From Azospirillum sp. (GTDB lineage: Bacteria; Pseudomonadota; Alphaproteobacteria; Azospirillales; Azospirillaceae): DNA of 64,000 bases. The position numbers and the translations under genes are program-made. This document shows, in pieces, positions 18,923 to 28,314 of the stretch. Below the pieces are notes generated by a model that saw only the letters and a program-made list of their open reading frames with translations, ran no database searches and was not told where the DNA came from. The stretch is from positions 1 to 64,000 of the forward strand of contig JAIXPD010000053.1 of assembly GCA_027486405.1 (NCBI GenBank), read 5' to 3'. Within the stretch, counting starts at the first letter, position 1. The number at the start of each line of letters is the position of its first letter.

Positions 18923-20329
18923 TCACCCCCCCACCAACTGCCCGCCCTCGACCTTCTGGTTGCCCTTCAGGCCGATCGGTTGCTTGTTCAGGTAGTCGTT
19001 GGGCTTGCGGCCATCGAAGGGGATGCCGTCGATGAAGCCCGCATCGACCGGCTTGTAGCCGTCGCTGGTCCAGGGGAAATCGGCCTCCTTGGCCTTGCCC
19101 TCGTCGACCAGCAGCTTGGCGGCCTTCAGGTAGGTCTCGGGCTTGTAGACCTTGCGGGCCGTGTCCTCGTACCAGGAATCCGGCTTGGCTTCGGCGATCT
19201 GGCCCCAGCGGCGCATCTGGCTGAGGTACCAGACGGCGTCCGAATAGAAGGGGTAGGTGGCGTTGTAGCGGAAGAAGACGTTGAAATCGGGCACGTCGCG
19301 CTTGTCGCCCTTCTCATACTCGAAGGTCCCGGTCATCGAATTGGCGATCACCTTGGCGTCGGCCCCGACATACTCGGATTTGGCCAGGATCTTCACCGCT
19401 TCGGCCCGGTTGGCGTTGTTGTTCTCGTCCAGCCATTGGGCCGCACGGATCAGCGCCTTGACGACGGCCAGATGGGTGTTCGGGTTCTTCGTCGCCCAGG
19501 CGTCGGTCACGCCGAAGACCTTTTCCGGGTTGTTCTTCCAAATCTCGGTGTCGGTGATGACCGGGACGCCGATGCCCTTGACGACGGCCTGCTGGTTCCA
19601 GGGTTCCCCGACGGCGTAGCCGAAGATGGTCCCGGCCTCCAGCGTCGCCGGCATCTGCGGCGGCGGGGTGACGGAGAGCAGGGCGTCGGCCTGGATCTGG
19701 CCCGACACGTCGCTGGGGGCGTAATAGCCGGGGTTGATGCCGCCCGCCGCCAGCCAATAGCGCAGCTCGTAATTGTGGGTGGACACCGGGAAGACCATGC
19801 CCATGGTGAAGGGCTTGCCCGCCGCGCGGTAGTCGGCGATCACCGGCTTCAGCGCGTCGGCCTTGATCGGGTGGACCGGCTTGCCGTCGGCCCCCTTGGG
19901 CACGTTGGGCTTCATCTTCTGCCAGACGTCGTTCGACACGGTGATGCCGTTGCCGTTCAGGTCCATGGAAAAGGCGGTGACGATGTGGGCCTGGGTGCCA
20001 AAGCCGATGGTCGCCCCCAGCGGCTGCCCGGCCAGCATGTGCGCGCCGTCCAACTCGCCGGAGATGACGCGGTCGAGCAGCACCTTCCAGTTGGCTTGCG
20101 GTTCCAGCGTCACCGACAGCCCTTCATCCTCGAAGAAGCCCTTTTCGACGGCGATGGCGAGCGGGGCCATGTCGGTCAGCTTGATGAAGCCGAGCTTCAG
20201 TTGCTCCTTTTCCACCGTCAGCGGGGCGGCGAAGGTCGGAACGGCCAGCGTCAGGGCGATGGCGGCGGCGGCGGACGCCAGCAGGGGGCGGAAGGCCAGT
20301 CGGGTGCGGAAGGAACGGGCGGTCATCAC
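18923..20329 (-). CDS. nrtA: Nitrate ABC transporter substrate-binding protein
   Basis: Signal peptide; [61 protein letters not shown]. Confidence 0.92.
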   Translation of the reverse strand: MMTARSFRTRLAFRPLLASAAAAIALTLAVPTFAAPLTVEKEQLKLGFIKLTDMAPLAIAVEKGFFEDEGLSVTLEPQANWKVLLDRVISGELDGAHMLAGQPLGATIGFGTQAHIVTAFSMDLNGNGITVSNDVWQKMKPNVPKGADGKPVHPIKADALKPVIADYRAAGKPFTMGMVFPVSTHNYELRYWLAAGGINPGYYAPSDVSGQIQADALLSVTPPPQMPATLEAGTIFGYAVGEPWNQQAVVKGIGVPVITDTEIWKNNPEKVFGVTDAWATKNPNTHLAVVKALIRAAQWLDENNNANRAEAVKILAKSEYVGADAKVIANSMTGTFEYEKGDKRDVPDFNVFFRYNATYPFYSDAVWYLSQMRRWGQIAEAKPDSWYEDTARKVYKPETYLKAAKLLVDEGKAKEADFPWTSDGYKPVDAGFIDGIPFDGRKPNDYLNKQPIGLKGNQKVEGGQLVGG

Positions 20330-20603
20330 GTCGGTTGCTCCATCTCAGAAAGCCGGACCATCGGGCGGCGGCGGCGACACCGGCGGGTGCCAATCCGAAA
20401 GGGCTGTTTTTTGGGCAGCGGCGCGGCGGCCGGGGTTCCCAAGAACGCGTCCCGTTGGATCGGCTCCCGAACACCCGGCAAGCGGCGGCAAGGCTGCTTG
20501 TGCGGTGCGGGAAACCGGGGTCGGCAACACTGCCGGGGGATGGCCCAACGTTGGACGCTGTGGGATGCGCACCGTCGTTGGCGCGTCTCTCGCCCCGATC
20601 TTT

Positions 20604-20619
20604 CGCAAGGCTCATGCCA
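20604..20619 (-). promoter_or_regulatory. Candidate sigma54 promoter for nrtABC
   Basis: Minus-strand TGGCATGAGCCTTGCG with GG-N10-GC spacing. Confidence 0.6.
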
Positions 20620-20894
20620 AAGGATGGGATTTTCAGGCCGACGCGACGGAACCGGCGGGATGGCTTGGGTTTTGGCGCGGAGATCAGCCGAAAGGTATGA
20701 GCCTTCCCGGCGGATCGCCATACCAAGTGATGAATTTTGCAGCGCACAAACGCCCGCGTGGCTGTTTTCTGACCAAGACCTAAGCATGGTTACAAAACAG
20801 GCACCTAAGCATCACCCCTGCGCGGGGCGACAACATGGCGGAAACGCTGGCGTTGCCGCCGGTTGACCGTCTGCGGTTGGGCCGGAAACGGGCT

Positions 20895-20910
20895 TGGCAC
20901 GCGCCTTGCG
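20895..20910 (+). promoter_or_regulatory. Sigma54 promoter for nirBD-nasA-cobA
   Basis: TGGCACGCGCCTTGCG, GG-N10-GC, about 258 nt upstream of nirB. Confidence 0.8.
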
Positions 20911-20947
20911 AAGAGAGCGGCGAGACAAAGAGAGCGGCGAGACAAAA

Positions 20948-20979
20948 GGCGGAGGTCGGCAACGTCGCCGACCACCGCC
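20948..20979 (+). ncRNA. Leader hairpin with A1/G4 hexaloop, ANTAR (NasT/NasR)-type target
   Basis: GGCGG-A-GGTCGGC-AACGTC-GCCGACC-A-CCGCC. Confidence 0.65.
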
Positions 20980-21047
20980 GCAGGGCCGGATCCGGGCGAC
21001 GCGGCGCGGATATCGGCCATGGTTCGACGACGAACCGCCCGGACAAC

Positions 21048-21115
21048 GGCGTCCGATCCGGCAGGCCCCCATTCCACGGGATGGGCACGCCCGCCGGTTC
21101 GGACGCCTTTTTTTT
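21048..21115 (+). terminator. Intrinsic terminator in the nirB leader (attenuator)
   Basis: GGCGTCCGATCCGGC ... GCCGGTTCGGACGCC followed by TTTTTTTT. Confidence 0.8.
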
Positions 21116-21167
21116 GGCCCCGCGCCCCGCCGACACGGCCGGGCGGACACGAGACGAGGCAGACGCC

Positions 21168-23696
21168 ATGGACATGCACCACCCGATCTCATCGCCCGAC
21201 GGGCAAAACGTCGCGCAGGACACCCCGCGCAAGGAACGCCTGGTCGTTGTCGGCAACGGCATGGCCGGGATGCGCACGGTGGAGGAGCTGTTGGCCAAGG
21301 CCCCCGGCCGTTACGACATCACCGTGTTCGGCGCGGAACCGCTGCCCAACTACAACCGCATCATGCTGTCGCCGGTGCTGGCGGGCGAAAAGACCTTTGA
21401 CCAGATCGTGCTGAACAGCCGCGCCTGGTACGAGGAGAACGCCATCACCCTGTTGACCGGGGAGCCGGTGGAGCGCATCGACCGTGCCGCGAAAACGGTC
21501 ACGTCGGTGGGCGGGCGGGTGGTGGCCTATGACCGGCTGCTGCTGGCGACCGGGTCTATGCCCTTCATCATCCCGGTGCCGGGATCGACCCTGCCGGGGG
21601 TGATCGGCTTCCGCGATCTGGCCGATGTGGACGCGATGCTGGCCGCCGCCGCCAATGGCGGGCGCGCCGTCGTCATCGGTGGCGGCCTGCTGGGGCTGGA
21701 GGCCGCCAACGGCCTGCGGGTGAAGGGGATGGACGTCACCGTCGTCCACCTGATGCCGACGCTGATGGAACGCCAGCTCGACCCGGCGGCGGGCCAATTG
21801 CTGCAACAGGAGCTGGAACGGCGCGGCATCGCCGTGCTGACCGGGGCCGACACCGCTGAAATTGTGGGCAGCGATGTTTCGGGCGGCTTGCGGGCCGAGG
21901 CGGTCCGTCTGAAGGATGGCCGGGTGCTGCCCGCCGACCTTGTGGTGATGGCGGTCGGCATCCGCCCCAACATGGCCTTGGGCAAGGCGGCGGGGCTGGA
22001 GTGCGGGCGCGGCGTCAAGGTGGACGACGCGATGCGCACCAGCGACCCGGTGATCTTCGCGGTGGGCGAATGCGTCGAGCATCGCGGCCTGACCTATGGC
22101 CTTGTCGCCCCGCTGTTCGAAATGGCGAAGGTGCTGGCCGACGCGCTGGCGGGCGGGCAGGGCGGTGCCTACACCGGCTCCGTCACCTCCACCAAGCTGA
22201 AGGTCACGGGCGTGGACGTGTTTTCCGCCGGGGATTTCTCCGGTGGCGCGGGCACGGAGGAGATCGTGTTCCGCGACCCGGCGCGCGGCGTTTACAAGCG
22301 TCTGGTCCTGAAGGACAACCGGCTGTTGGGCGCGGTGCTGTACGGCGACACCAAGGACGGCGGTTGGTATTTTTCCCTGCTGAAGGATGGGGCCGACGTC
22401 AGCGCCGAGCGCGACACGATGATTTTCGGCCCGAATTTCAGCGCTGGGGGCTTCGGGGGGGCCGACGCCGGAAACCCTAAGGCCGCCGTTGCCGCCCTTC
22501 CCGACAGCGCGGAAATTTGCGGCTGCAACGGCGTGCGCAAGGGGACCATCGTCAAGGCCATCACCGACAAGGGCCTGACCAGCCTGGACGAGGTGCGCGC
22601 CCACACCAAGGCGTCGGCCTCCTGCGGAAGTTGCACCGGCACGGTGGAAGCGCTGCTGGCGGTGACGGCGGGCGATGCCTTCACGGCGGCCCCGGCGGTC
22701 AAGCCGATGTGCACATGCACCCATCACAGCCACGACGCGGTGCGCGCCGCCATCGTCGCCCAAAATCTGCGCACGATGCGCGACGTCTTCACCGCGCTGG
22801 ACTGGACGACGGCGGACGGTTGCGCCTCCTGCCGTCCGGCGCTGAACTATTACCTGCTGTGCGCCTGGCCGGGCGAATACGCCGACGATTACCAGTCGCG
22901 CTTCATCAACGAACGCGCCCACGCCAACATCCAAAAGGACGGGACCTATTCGGTGGTTCCGCGCATGTGGGGCGGGCTGACCAGCGCGTCCGAATTGCGG
23001 GCCATCGCCGATGTGGTGGACAAATTCGCCATCCCCACGGTGAAGGTCACGGGCGGCCAGCGCATCGACCTGTTCGGCGTGAAGAAAGAGGATCTGCCCG
23101 CCGTGTGGGCGGATCTGAACGCGGCGGGCATGGTGTCCGGCCACGCCTACGCCAAGGGCCTGCGCACGGTGAAGACCTGCGTCGGGTCGGAATGGTGCCG
23201 CTTCGGCACGCAGGATTCCACCGGGCTGGGGGTGAAGCTGGAGCGCATGACCTGGGGGACCTGGACCCCGCACAAGGTCAAGCTGGCGGTGTCCGGCTGC
23301 CCGCGCAACTGCGCGGAGGCGACCATCAAGGATCTGGGCGTGGTCTGCGTGGACAGCGGCTATGAACTGCACGTTGGCGGCAACGGCGGCCTGCACGTCC
23401 GCGCCTGCGACCTGCTGGTGAAGGTGGCGACGGAGGAGGAGGTGTTGGAATACACCGGGGCCTTCATGCAGCTCTACCGCGAAGAGGCCCGCTATCTGGA
23501 GCGCACCGCCCCATGGGTGGAGCGGGTCGGGCTGGACCACATCACGCGCGCGCTGGTCGATGACGCCGAAGGGCGCAAGGCGCTGCACGCCCGTTTCCTG
23601 TTCTCGCAACGCTTCTCGCAAGACGATCCGTGGGCCGAACGCGCCGCCAAGGGCGTGGACCGTCACGAATTCTCGCTGCTCGCCAAGGTGGGGTAA
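21168..23696 (+). CDS. nirB: Assimilatory nitrite reductase [NAD(P)H] large subunit
   Basis: FAD/NAD domain, BFD-like Cys motifs, siroheme site VSGCPRNCAEATIKDLGVVCVDSGYELHVGGNGG. Confidence 0.95.
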   Translation: MDMHHPISSPDGQNVAQDTPRKERLVVVGNGMAGMRTVEELLAKAPGRYDITVFGAEPLPNYNRIMLSPVLAGEKTFDQIVLNSRAWYEENAITLLTGEPVERIDRAAKTVTSVGGRVVAYDRLLLATGSMPFIIPVPGSTLPGVIGFRDLADVDAMLAAAANGGRAVVIGGGLLGLEAANGLRVKGMDVTVVHLMPTLMERQLDPAAGQLLQQELERRGIAVLTGADTAEIVGSDVSGGLRAEAVRLKDGRVLPADLVVMAVGIRPNMALGKAAGLECGRGVKVDDAMRTSDPVIFAVGECVEHRGLTYGLVAPLFEMAKVLADALAGGQGGAYTGSVTSTKLKVTGVDVFSAGDFSGGAGTEEIVFRDPARGVYKRLVLKDNRLLGAVLYGDTKDGGWYFSLLKDGADVSAERDTMIFGPNFSAGGFGGADAGNPKAAVAALPDSAEICGCNGVRKGTIVKAITDKGLTSLDEVRAHTKASASCGSCTGTVEALLAVTAGDAFTAAPAVKPMCTCTHHSHDAVRAAIVAQNLRTMRDVFTALDWTTADGCASCRPALNYYLLCAWPGEYADDYQSRFINERAHANIQKDGTYSVVPRMWGGLTSASELRAIADVVDKFAIPTVKVTGGQRIDLFGVKKEDLPAVWADLNAAGMVSGHAYAKGLRTVKTCVGSEWCRFGTQDSTGLGVKLERMTWGTWTPHKVKLAVSGCPRNCAEATIKDLGVVCVDSGYELHVGGNGGLHVRACDLLVKVATEEEVLEYTGAFMQLYREEARYLERTAPWVERVGLDHITRALVDDAEGRKALHARFLFSQRFSQDDPWAERAAKGVDRHEFSLLAKVG

Positions 23697-23701
23697 GACA
23701 C

Positions 23702-24118
23702 ATGGACCAGATCCTTTCCGCTCTCCCCCAACACACCACGACCGCAACAGCCCTGCCTGATGACACCGTATGGACGCCGGTCGGTCGGGTTGCCGACATC
23801 CCGGTGCTGGGGTCGCGCGTGATCCGCACGCCCGACGGCGACGTCGCCCTGTTCCGCACCGCCGACGACGCCGTGTTCGCCCTGCGCGACCGTTGCCCGC
23901 ACAAGAACGGGCCGCTGTCCCAGGGCATTGTCCATGGCCGCCGCGTCACCTGCCCGCTGCACAATTGGGTGATTGAGCTGACCACCGGCGAGGCGGTCGC
24001 CCCCGACGTCGGCAACGCCGGACACATCCCGGTGCGGGTGGAGGACGGCGCGGTGTCGGTGGCGTTGGGTCTGGCGACGGCGGGGCGGGGCGGCTGCAAA
24101 GGGGCGTGCCATGTTTGA
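23702..24118 (+). CDS. nirD: Nitrite reductase small subunit (Rieske-like)
   Basis: CPHKNGPLSQGIVHGRRVTCPLHNWVIEL. Confidence 0.93.
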   Translation: MDQILSALPQHTTTATALPDDTVWTPVGRVADIPVLGSRVIRTPDGDVALFRTADDAVFALRDRCPHKNGPLSQGIVHGRRVTCPLHNWVIELTTGEAVAPDVGNAGHIPVRVEDGAVSVALGLATAGRGGCKGACHV

Positions 24119-26840
24119 CGGGCCAGAGGTTGATCGGGCGGGCGGGAATGGGCCAGCCCCCGGCGCGTCGCGGGACACCCGCACCACCTGCCCCTATTGC
24201 GGGGTTGGTTGCGGCGTCGTCGCCACGGTGACGGTGGATCCGGCGACGGGGCAGGACCGGGTGAGCGTGCGCGGCGACGCCGACCACCCGGCCAACCGGG
24301 GGCGGCTCTGCTCCAAAGGCTCCGCGCTGGCCGACACGCTGGTGCGCGACGTGGACGGCGGCGGGCGGTTGCTGCACCCGGAAATCGACGGGCGGCGGGT
24401 GACGTGGGAGCGCGCCCTCGCTGAAGTCGCAACGCGCTTCGCCGACACCATCGCCCAGCACGGGCCGGATTCGGTGGCCTTCTACGTCTCCGGTCAGTTG
24501 CTGACGGAGGATTATTACGTCGCCAACAAGCTGATGAAGGGCTTCATCGGCGCGTCGAACATCGACACCAATTCGCGCCTGTGCATGGCGTCGTCCGTCG
24601 TCGGCCACAAGCGCGGGCTGGGGGCGGACGCGGTTCCGGGAAGCTACGCTGATTTTGAAACGGCCGATCTGGTGGTGCTGGTCGGCTCCAACCTCGCCTG
24701 GTGCCATCCGGTGCTGAATCAGCGTTTGCGGGCGGCGAAGGCGGCGCGCGGGACCCGGATCATCGTTGTCGATCCCCGCCGCACCGATTCCGTCGATGGG
24801 GCCGATGCCCATCTGGCGCTGGCGGCGGGCACCGATTCCGCGCTGTTCAACGGCCTGTTGGTCCATTTGCACGCGCGCGGGGCCACCGACGCCGCCTTCG
24901 TCGGCCGTCACACCGATGGGGAGGAGGAGGCGCTCGCCGCCGCCCGCGCCGACGCGCCGGATGTGGCCAGCGTCGCCCGGCGTTGCAAACTCAGCGAAGC
25001 GGAGGTCGCCGCCTTCTACGCTGAATTTGAAACGACGGAGAAGGTCGTCACCGTCTATTCCCAGGGTGTGAACCAGTCGAGCCAGGGGACCGACACCGTC
25101 AACAGCATCCTGAACGTCCATTTCCTCACCGGGCGGATCGGGCGGCCCGGCATGGGTCCCTTCTCCGTCACCGGCCAGCCCAACGCCATGGGCGGGCGCG
25201 AGGTTGGCGGGCTGGCGAACCAGTTGGCCGCCCATATGGGCTTTTCCGCCGAGGACACCAACCGGCTCGCCCGCTTCTGGAACGCGCCGCGCGTCGCCGC
25301 CCAACCGGGGCTGAAGGCGGTCGATCTGTTCCGCGCCATCGAACGCGGGCGGGTCAAGGCGGTGTGGATCATGGCGACCAACCCGGCGGTCAGCATGCCC
25401 GACGCCGGGCGGGTCCGCCGCGCGCTGGCGCTCTGCCCCACCGTGGTGGTGTCCGACTGCATCCGCGACACCGACACCGGGCGGTTCGCCCACATCCGCC
25501 TGCCCGCCGCCGGGTGGAGCGAGAAGGACGGGACCGTCACCAACTCCGACCGCACCATCTCGCGCCAGCGCGCCTTCCGCGCGCCGGAGGGGGAGGCGCG
25601 GCCCGATTGGTGGATCGTCACCCAGGTGGCCCGGCGCATGGGCTTCGCCGACGCCTTCGGCTTCGACAGCCCGGCCGATGTGTTCCGCGAACACGCCGCC
25701 CTGTCGGCCTTTGAGAATGACGGGCGGCGGGCGTTCGACATCGGCGCGCTGGCGGCGGTGAGCGACGCTGATTTTGATACGCTGGTCCCGTTTCCCTGGC
25801 CGTGGCGGGCGGGCGGGCAACCGCAGGAGCGGCTGTTCACCGACCACCGCTTTTTCCACGAGGACCGGCGGGCGCGCTTCATCCCGGTGACGACGCGGCC
25901 CCTGCCGCGCAGCCTGCCCGACGGCGCGCTGCTGCTGAACACCGGGCGGTTGCGCGACCAGTGGCACACGATGACCCGCACCGGCCTGTCGGCCCGGCTG
26001 TCGGCCCACGCGCCCGAACCCTGTCTGGATCTGCACCCGATGGACGCGGCGGCGCGCGGCGTGACCGATGGCGGGCTGGCCCGCATCGTCACGACGGCGG
26101 GGGAGGCGCTGGCCCGCGTCCGCGTCACCGACGCGCAGACGCCGGGCACCGCCTTTCTGCCGATGCATTGGACCGACGCCTTCACCGGATCCTGCGTGAT
26201 CGGCCGCCTGATCGACGACGACGCGGTCGATGCGCTGTCGGGCCAACCCGATCTGAAGCGGATGCCCGCCACCGTCCTGCCCTATGAACCGGATTGGACC
26301 GCCTTTCTGCTGTCGCGCCAGCCGGTGACGCCGACGCACGACGGTTATTGGGCGCGCCGCGCGGTTCCGGGCGGGCATTTGATCGAGCTGGCCGGGCGCG
26401 GGCCGGTCCCGGATCTGGCCCCCGCCGGGTGGGACGCCGCGAGCGGCACGGCGATCAACTTCAGCGACGCCGCGCGCGGCAACCGGCGCACCGCGTGGCT
26501 GCGCGGCGACCGGCTGGACGCCTGCCTGTTCGTGGCCGCCGATGGGCGGTTGCCGGGGCGGACGTGGCTGGTCGGGCTGCTGGAGGGCGACGGGCTGGCC
26601 GACGCCGACCGCGCCGCCCTGCTGGCGGGCCGTGCCCCCGGCGCGCGGGCGGACGAGGGGCGGATCGTGTGTTCCTGTTTCAGCGTGGGCATCAACCGCC
26701 TGATCGCCGCGATCCGCGACCAGTCCCTGACCAGCGCCGAGGCGGTCGGCGCGGCGTTGAAGGCGGGGACCAATTGCGGCTCCTGCGTTCCCGAAATCAA
26801 GGAGGTGCTTCGTCATGCGGTTCAGCGCGAAATGGCGTGA
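24111..26840 (+). CDS. nasA: Assimilatory nitrate reductase catalytic subunit with C-terminal BFD-like [2Fe-2S] domain
   Basis: CPYCGVGCGV [4Fe-4S], molybdopterin motifs, SVTGQPNAMGGREVGG; C-terminal CSCFSVG...GTNCGSCVPE. Confidence 0.95.
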   Translation: MFDGPEVDRAGGNGPAPGASRDTRTTCPYCGVGCGVVATVTVDPATGQDRVSVRGDADHPANRGRLCSKGSALADTLVRDVDGGGRLLHPEIDGRRVTWERALAEVATRFADTIAQHGPDSVAFYVSGQLLTEDYYVANKLMKGFIGASNIDTNSRLCMASSVVGHKRGLGADAVPGSYADFETADLVVLVGSNLAWCHPVLNQRLRAAKAARGTRIIVVDPRRTDSVDGADAHLALAAGTDSALFNGLLVHLHARGATDAAFVGRHTDGEEEALAAARADAPDVASVARRCKLSEAEVAAFYAEFETTEKVVTVYSQGVNQSSQGTDTVNSILNVHFLTGRIGRPGMGPFSVTGQPNAMGGREVGGLANQLAAHMGFSAEDTNRLARFWNAPRVAAQPGLKAVDLFRAIERGRVKAVWIMATNPAVSMPDAGRVRRALALCPTVVVSDCIRDTDTGRFAHIRLPAAGWSEKDGTVTNSDRTISRQRAFRAPEGEARPDWWIVTQVARRMGFADAFGFDSPADVFREHAALSAFENDGRRAFDIGALAAVSDADFDTLVPFPWPWRAGGQPQERLFTDHRFFHEDRRARFIPVTTRPLPRSLPDGALLLNTGRLRDQWHTMTRTGLSARLSAHAPEPCLDLHPMDAAARGVTDGGLARIVTTAGEALARVRVTDAQTPGTAFLPMHWTDAFTGSCVIGRLIDDDAVDALSGQPDLKRMPATVLPYEPDWTAFLLSRQPVTPTHDGYWARRAVPGGHLIELAGRGPVPDLAPAGWDAASGTAINFSDAARGNRRTAWLRGDRLDACLFVAADGRLPGRTWLVGLLEGDGLADADRAALLAGRAPGARADEGRIVCSCFSVGINRLIAAIRDQSLTSAEAVGAALKAGTNCGSCVPEIKEVLRHAVQREMA
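24419..24435 (+). repeat. Off-origin iteron in nasA
   Basis: CGCTGAAGTCGCAACGC, 16/17 identical to origin copies 7326 and 7358. Confidence 0.85.
24647..24663 (+). repeat. Off-origin iteron-like 17-mer in nasA
   Basis: CGCTGATTTTGAAACGG. Confidence 0.8.
24708..24724 (-). repeat. Off-origin iteron-like 17-mer in nasA (weaker)
   Basis: CGCTGATTCAGCACCGG; compare origin CGCTGAATCAGAAACGG. Confidence 0.5.
24980..24996 (-). repeat. Off-origin iteron in nasA
   Basis: CGCTGAGTTTGCAACGC, 16/17 identical to origin copy 7560. Confidence 0.8.
25019..25035 (+). repeat. Off-origin iteron in nasA
   Basis: CGCTGAATTTGAAACGA, 16/17 identical to origin copy 7694. Confidence 0.85.
25766..25782 (+). repeat. 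Off-origin iteron-like 17-mer in nasA
   Basis: CGCTGATTTTGATACGC, identical to the sbcC copies. Confidence 0.8.
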
Positions 26841-27720
26841 TGGCCTGATCCTGTTCGGTTTCCACCTGCTGTCCCCGGTTCTGCCCATCGCCGCGCGCGT
26901 CGGTGTCGGTGTCGGTGTCGGGGGCGGTGCGGGAGGCGGGGCGGATCGGCCCGGCGTTGGCAGCGTCACCCTGGTCGGGGCCGGGCCGGGCGATCCCGAT
27001 CTGTTGACGGTGGCGGCGGTCAAGGCGCTGGCGGCGGCGGACGTCGTGCTGTTCGACCATCTGGTCGGCGACGGCATCCTCGACCTTGCCCCGCCCGGTG
27101 CCGAGCGGATTTGCGTGGGCAAGCGGTCGGGCCGTCATTCCCTGCCGCAGGAGGAGATCAACGCGCGGATCGCGCAACAGGCGCTGTTGGGGCGGCGGGT
27201 GGTGCGGCTGAAGGGCGGCGACCCGATGATCTTCGGGCGCGCGGGCGAGGAGATCGATCATCTCGACGCGTTGGGCATCCCCGTGCGCGTCATCCCCGGC
27301 ATCACCGCCGCGCTGGGCTGTGCCGCCTCCGCCGGTCTGTCGCTGACCAAGCGCGGCGTGGCCCGCGCCGTCACCTTCGTCACCGCCCATGGCCGCGACG
27401 GCGAACGCTTCGAACCCGATTGGGCGCGGCTGGCCAGCCCGGACACGACGTTGGCGATCTATATGGGCCGCGAACAGGCGCGCGCCGCCGGGGCGGGCCT
27501 GCGCGCCGCCGGTCTGCCCGGCGACACCCCGGTGCTGGCGGTGGAAAACGGCTGCCGCCCCGACGAACGCCGCGTCCACACCACGTTGGGCGCGATGGCG
27601 GTGGATGGCGTCGCGGCGGGCAAAGGCCCGACGCTGCTGCTGATCGGCGCGGCGCTGGCCGCGCGCGGCACGGGCGAACCGACGGAGGTCTGCGGCGCGG
27701 TGGCCGTCGAGGTCCGCTGA
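26815..27720 (+). CDS. cobA: Uroporphyrinogen-III C-methyltransferase (CobA/NirE), with N-terminal extension
   Basis: VTLVGAGPGDPDLLTVAAVKAL, RLKGGDPMIFGRAGEE, VIPGITAALGCAA. Confidence 0.93.
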   Translation: MRFSAKWRDGLILFGFHLLSPVLPIAARVGVGVGVGGGAGGGADRPGVGSVTLVGAGPGDPDLLTVAAVKALAAADVVLFDHLVGDGILDLAPPGAERICVGKRSGRHSLPQEEINARIAQQALLGRRVVRLKGGDPMIFGRAGEEIDHLDALGIPVRVIPGITAALGCAASAGLSLTKRGVARAVTFVTAHGRDGERFEPDWARLASPDTTLAIYMGREQARAAGAGLRAAGLPGDTPVLAVENGCRPDERRVHTTLGAMAVDGVAAGKGPTLLLIGAALAARGTGEPTEVCGAVAVEVR

Positions 27721-27744
27721 CGCCCACTCACCATCGCCGGTCCC

Positions 27745-28278
27745 TCAACGTCGGTTCACGTCGCACAGGGCGGGCAGCAGGATGGCCGGGGTGACGCTGG
27801 CCCCGACCAGCGCGCCGTAGAGCGCCTTTCCCGCCAGCACGACGGTGAACGGGACCGCCGTCCAGCCGCTGCCCCACAGCAGGGCGGTGGCCGTCGGCGC
27901 GAACAGGATGAACCAGACAAGGGCCAGGGCAACCGCGCGCCCGACCACCCCGCGCGGGACAAACCGGCTCCACCCCGCCAGATCGCTCCAATCGCAATCG
28001 GGCAGCCCGCCACCGGCCCGCCGTTTGCGCAGGACAACGGGCAGAAGCAGGCCCATGGCCAGCACCGGCAGAACCGTGCTGGGCAGCAGATCGACGGCCA
28101 GCCCGCCCAGCCCCCAGACCGGAACCGGGTCAAGGCCGGAGAACACCAGCCCGGCGATTCCCGCCGTGATCGCGCCGTTGACCGCCGCGCCGACGGCCAT
28201 TTCCACGCGCAGGAAGCCGCGCAGGTCGGCGCGCCGCGCCGCCAGAGAGGTGAGCATTCCACAATCCTTTCGGTTCAA
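27745..28278 (-). CDS. Putative membrane protein of unknown function
   Basis: 177 aa with several hydrophobic segments; no family recognised. Confidence 0.55.
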   Translation of the reverse strand: MNRKDCGMLTSLAARRADLRGFLRVEMAVGAAVNGAITAGIAGLVFSGLDPVPVWGLGGLAVDLLPSTVLPVLAMGLLLPVVLRKRRAGGGLPDCDWSDLAGWSRFVPRGVVGRAVALALVWFILFAPTATALLWGSGWTAVPFTVVLAGKALYGALVGASVTPAILLPALCDVNRR

Positions 28279-28314
28279 AACATGATGTGACGGGGCGCGC
28301 TCAATTGAGGCACC

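Noticed and set aside
21853-21869. CGCTGAAATTGTGGGC in nirB
   Set aside because: Lacks the AAC half; too weak to count although its codons are slightly unusual.
26455-26471. Possible iteron ATCAACTTCAGCG on the minus strand
   Set aside because: Only the first half matches and it is explained by common codons for I-N-F-S.
26901-26935. GTCGGT hexamer repeat at the start of cobA
   Set aside because: Short low-complexity coding run (VGVGVG) in an N-terminal extension; no evidence of function.
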